This document shows positions 6,877 to 8,314 of a stretch of 8,314 nucleotides of DNA, piece after piece (position 1 is the first letter of the stretch; every line of letters starts with the position of its first letter). The notes under the pieces were generated by a model. It was not told the origin of the DNA. It saw only the letters and a list, made by a program, of their open reading frames with translations, and made no database searches. Source of the DNA: Actinomycetes bacterium (lineage in GTDB: Bacteria; Planctomycetota; Phycisphaerae; JAACET01); NCBI GenBank assembly GCA_030631725.1, contig DAOVKO010000087.1, forward strand, positions 1 through 8,314, in the 5' to 3' direction. The translations under genes and the position numbers were made by a program.

Positions 6877-6931
6877 CCACCCCGCAGGCGTCCGCTCCGC
6901 TCGGCATTGAGTCACTGCGGGGGTGGTATCA
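6877..6931. repeat. Dispersed GC-rich palindromic repeat, copy 4 (best conserved)
   Basis: CCACCCCGCAG (6877-6887) and CTGCGGGGGTGG (6915-6926) form an inverted repeat of 11 pairs with one bulged G, enclosing CTCCGCTCGGCATTGAG. The copies at 62-147, 6163-6222 and 6292-6351 share the loop and right arm in the same orientation. It sits in the 6752-7018 spacer, which otherwise shows no gene. The hairpin lacks a U-tract, so it is not a typical intrinsic terminator. Confidence 0.6.
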
Positions 6932-7018
6932 GATGCAGGGCCATTGTTGACTTTACAACAAGGCCTGCATATGCGCCAAATCCGGAAATGTTGTCTAATA
7001 GGTCATCTAACCTAGTGT

Positions 7019-7582
7019 TTATTTCAAGACCATCTTCTTCACCCGGTCAACACTCTCTCTCCAATCTGTCTCTGGATTGCCTTCATTGAATAGTTGTATC
7101 CATCTGCCCTCATGATAAACATAAACATGCACGTCATCTAATTCCTTGTCCATGACATAGATAGGATGAACATCGCCTTCCGAAGGATTCTCGGGCCAAG
7201 GCGGAACGCGGTAAATGCAGATACTCCTACATCTTTTTTTCCAGCTAGCATGAAAAGAGATTGGGCCGCCAAATTTCATGGCGATGCTTTTCTTATAAGC
7301 CTCCGCGTCTTCCGAGATTACCGCTGACATATAAGTAAGCAGGCCGTCAACTGGTGTTGATTGGTTAAAGTATTTCTCTCCTGCTAGGAGTTTTTTCCTA
7401 ATTTCATCGAATCGTTCGATTGTTGCTATTTCTTGCTCGCTTTTTTCTGTTTGCAGGAAGGGATATATCTGCCTGGATTCTACTGCAAACACTTTCTTCT
7501 TGACCCTTAACACATTGGTTGTAGGGGCTCTGTCGGTCTGCGCGGGGAAGTTTTCCCGATTGTCAGTTATAGCCCTTTGCAT
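7019..7582 (-). CDS. Protein of unknown function, probably with a displaced N-terminus
   Basis: I do not recognise this product. The open frame begins at a TTG at 7624; the first ATG is at 7582 (187 residues), and neither has a ribosome-binding site. The C-terminal two thirds look like a genuine globular protein. A charged helix (EKSEQEIATIERFDEIRKKL) is followed by a mixed region with GLLTYMSAVISEDAEAYKKS, and a likely beta-rich end (YVMDKELDDVHVYVYHEGRW). It closes with a basic helix (WRESVDRVKKMVLK). There is no signal peptide or membrane helix. The first roughly 50 codons overlap, antisense, the recognisable part of the RipA-like gene on the other strand, so they are probably not native. 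The gene was likely cut at its 5' end by a rearrangement near 7450-7500. Whether it is still expressed is uncertain. Confidence 0.45.
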   Translation of the reverse strand: MQRAITDNRENFPAQTDRAPTTNVLRVKKKVFAVESRQIYPFLQTEKSEQEIATIERFDEIRKKLLAGEKYFNQSTPVDGLLTYMSAVISEDAEAYKKSIAMKFGGPISFHASWKKRCRSICIYRVPPWPENPSEGDVHPIYVMDKELDDVHVYVYHEGRWIQLFNEGNPETDWRESVDRVKKMVLK

Positions 7583-7844
7583 TGCTGCGATTGTTTTGTG
7601 CTGCGTCTGGAAACGTTTGATCAATTCCTACCGGCAACTAAATACAGCCAAGTACGCCATAATAGGTGAATTTGAAAAAAGGCTGCCATCCTCTCCATAC
7701 TGGTCTGCGGAATGGCATGCTCTAGGGGAAGGTAAGGATCCAAAGAAGTATAAGCAACTCACGACTGTCGAGAAATGGGTTCCCATCGTTTTTATGTGTC
7801 TCTATCTGCTCCTATGTGCAGCAATAGTTAAAGATCTCAGCTAG
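7500..7844 (+). CDS. RipA-like membrane protein, N-terminally truncated
   Basis: The 114 residues resemble the C-terminal part of small two-helix membrane proteins that I know as the RipA family of octameric membrane proteins (name from memory). Characteristic stretches are LTLNTLVVGAL, then WKRLINSYRQLNTAKYAII, FEKRLPSSPY, EWHALGEGKDPKKY and a final helix beginning VEKWVPIVF. Predicted membrane helices are at about 20-37 and 92-111. The only standard start is TTG at 7500, in the middle of a conserved helix and without a ribosome site. The frame stays open upstream, and ANTFFLTLNT (from about 7485) continues the family-like pattern before resemblance is lost at about 7464. The usual N-terminal 50 or so residues are therefore missing. 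It is best regarded as a remnant left by a deletion or inversion that joined it head to head with the minus-strand gene. The missing start makes function unlikely. Confidence 0.55.
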   Translation: MTLNTLVVGALSVCAGKFSRLSVIALCIAAIVLCCVWKRLINSYRQLNTAKYAIIGEFEKRLPSSPYWSAEWHALGEGKDPKKYKQLTTVEKWVPIVFMCLYLLLCAAIVKDLS

Positions 7845-8156
7845 AGGGTGCCAGAATGCTGAATTAGCCTGTGCCGAAGCCTGAAAGCCAGACCTCGCTA
7901 TAAACCCACCAAGTTGTAAGTGCTTTATGAGAAAAACCTTGGCAGCTAAAAGCTGCCAAGGTTTTCTCTAGGTCCCAATTTCCATAGGACGTACTTACGG
8001 CAGCCCCCCCGGGGGAGATCCATGGGACGCAGAGTGCCATCAACCCAGCCGAAACTCAGGATAAAACTGACACTGGAATGACACTGGCGCCTATTTCGGG
8101 GTAACACGCCATAATGGGCAAATTGCTAACTATTTATAAATCTAGGAGTTATCGAA
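7845..8156. other. Non-coding spacer with one terminator
   Basis: No open frame with coding character is seen on either strand between the RipA-like remnant and the tRNA gene. The stretch holds the strong hairpin at 7929-7968 and a short C8/G5 run near 8005-8016 (partly self-complementary). No integrase gene or obvious duplicated tRNA 3' end is present. Confidence 0.6.
7929..7968. terminator. Bidirectional intrinsic terminator
   Basis: GAGAAAAACCTTGGCAGCT (7929-7947) pairs with AGCTGCCAAGGTTTTCTC (7951-7968): 18 base pairs, one bulged A, three-base loop. The outer part of the stem is A-rich on the left and T-rich on the right, which gives a U-rich tail on either strand. It lies between the plus-strand RipA-like remnant and the minus-strand tRNA gene and could end transcription from both. 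Confidence 0.8.
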
Positions 8157-8231
8157 TCGGGGTGACTGGATTCGAACCCGCGACTTCCTGCTCCCAAAGC
8201 AGGCACTCTAGCCAAGCTGAGCTACACCCCG
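8157..8231 (-). tRNA. tRNA-Pro, anticodon UGG
   Basis: The minus strand folds as a complete cloverleaf of 75 nucleotides. The acceptor stem CGGGGTG (8231-8225) pairs with CACCCCG (8164-8158), and the discriminator base is A at 8157. The D-arm region is GTAGCTCAGCTTGGCTAGAG. The anticodon stem CCTGC/GCAGG encloses the loop TTTGGGA, with anticodon TGG at 8196-8194, reading proline CCN codons. The T-arm has the canonical GGTTCGAATCC. The 3' CCA is not encoded and would have to be added after transcription. Confidence 0.96.
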
Positions 8232-8250
8232 AAAGATCGATTCTCTGTTC

Positions 8251-8279
8251 AACATACGGCCTAACTTGCTGTTTTTCAA
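8251..8279 (-). promoter_or_regulatory. Sigma-70-type promoter of tRNA-Pro
   Basis: On the minus strand TTGAAA (8279-8274; five of six consensus positions) is separated by exactly 17 bases from TATGTT (8256-8251; four of six). The -10 box lies about 20 bases before the mature tRNA 5' end, leaving room for a short leader. An A/T-rich stretch upstream (8280-8286) fits a strong promoter. Confidence 0.6.
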
Positions 8280-8314
8280 ATATATAAGTCTCTTGAGATT
8301 TGAGCCCTGCACTG

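Noticed and set aside
6160..6940. CRISPR array from repeated GC-rich units
   Set aside because: The units are diverged, irregularly spaced by more than 100 to several hundred bases, and lack unique spacers of constant length; no cas gene is present.

Overview
The window looks like chromosomal DNA of a Planctomycetota-type bacterium, possibly Phycisphaerae-like. This is an inference. It rests on a BlaI / M56-peptidase pair with carboxypeptidase-regulatory-like repeats, a large secreted protein of a kind I associate with planctomycetes, an ECF sigma factor, and a dispersed element encoding the 'NHALQRTR' / 'QPRASTDAL' peptides. There is no rRNA or marker protein to confirm it.

Region 1 (about 173-6050, all minus strand) is a compact cluster read from right to left. 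It contains a BlaI/MecI-family repressor (5995-5594), a 954-residue M56 (BlaR1-like) membrane metallopeptidase (5556-2692), a 602-residue secreted protein of unknown function (2654-846) and an ECF-type sigma factor (748-173). The gaps are 37, 37 and 97 bases, and no strong terminator is visible between the genes. The simplest reading is one regulatory operon: the membrane protease senses something at the envelope and inactivates BlaI, which derepresses the operon and with it an alternative sigma factor. A weak promoter overlapping a TGTA-N5-TACA dyad lies just upstream of the repressor gene, where an autoregulatory operator would be expected. No beta-lactamase is present, and the peptidase lacks the penicillin-binding sensor domain of classical BlaR1.

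Region 2 (about 6050-7850) is a gene-poor, accessory-looking stretch. It holds a small three-helix membrane protein gene (6751-6395, minus) whose last codons run into an attC-like element. Diverged copies of a GC-rich dispersed repeat lie here at about 6163-6222, 6292-6351 and 6877-6931, and a fourth lies just past the sigma gene at 62-147. Two oppositely oriented gene pieces meet head to head near 7450-7500: a minus-strand gene of unknown function (7582-7019) and a plus-strand RipA-like membrane protein lacking its N-terminus (7500-7844). This looks like a rearrangement scar.

Region 3 (7845-8314) holds an 18-bp stem terminator (7929-7968), a non-coding spacer and a minus-strand tRNA-Pro(UGG) gene (8231-8157) with a good sigma-70-type promoter upstream.
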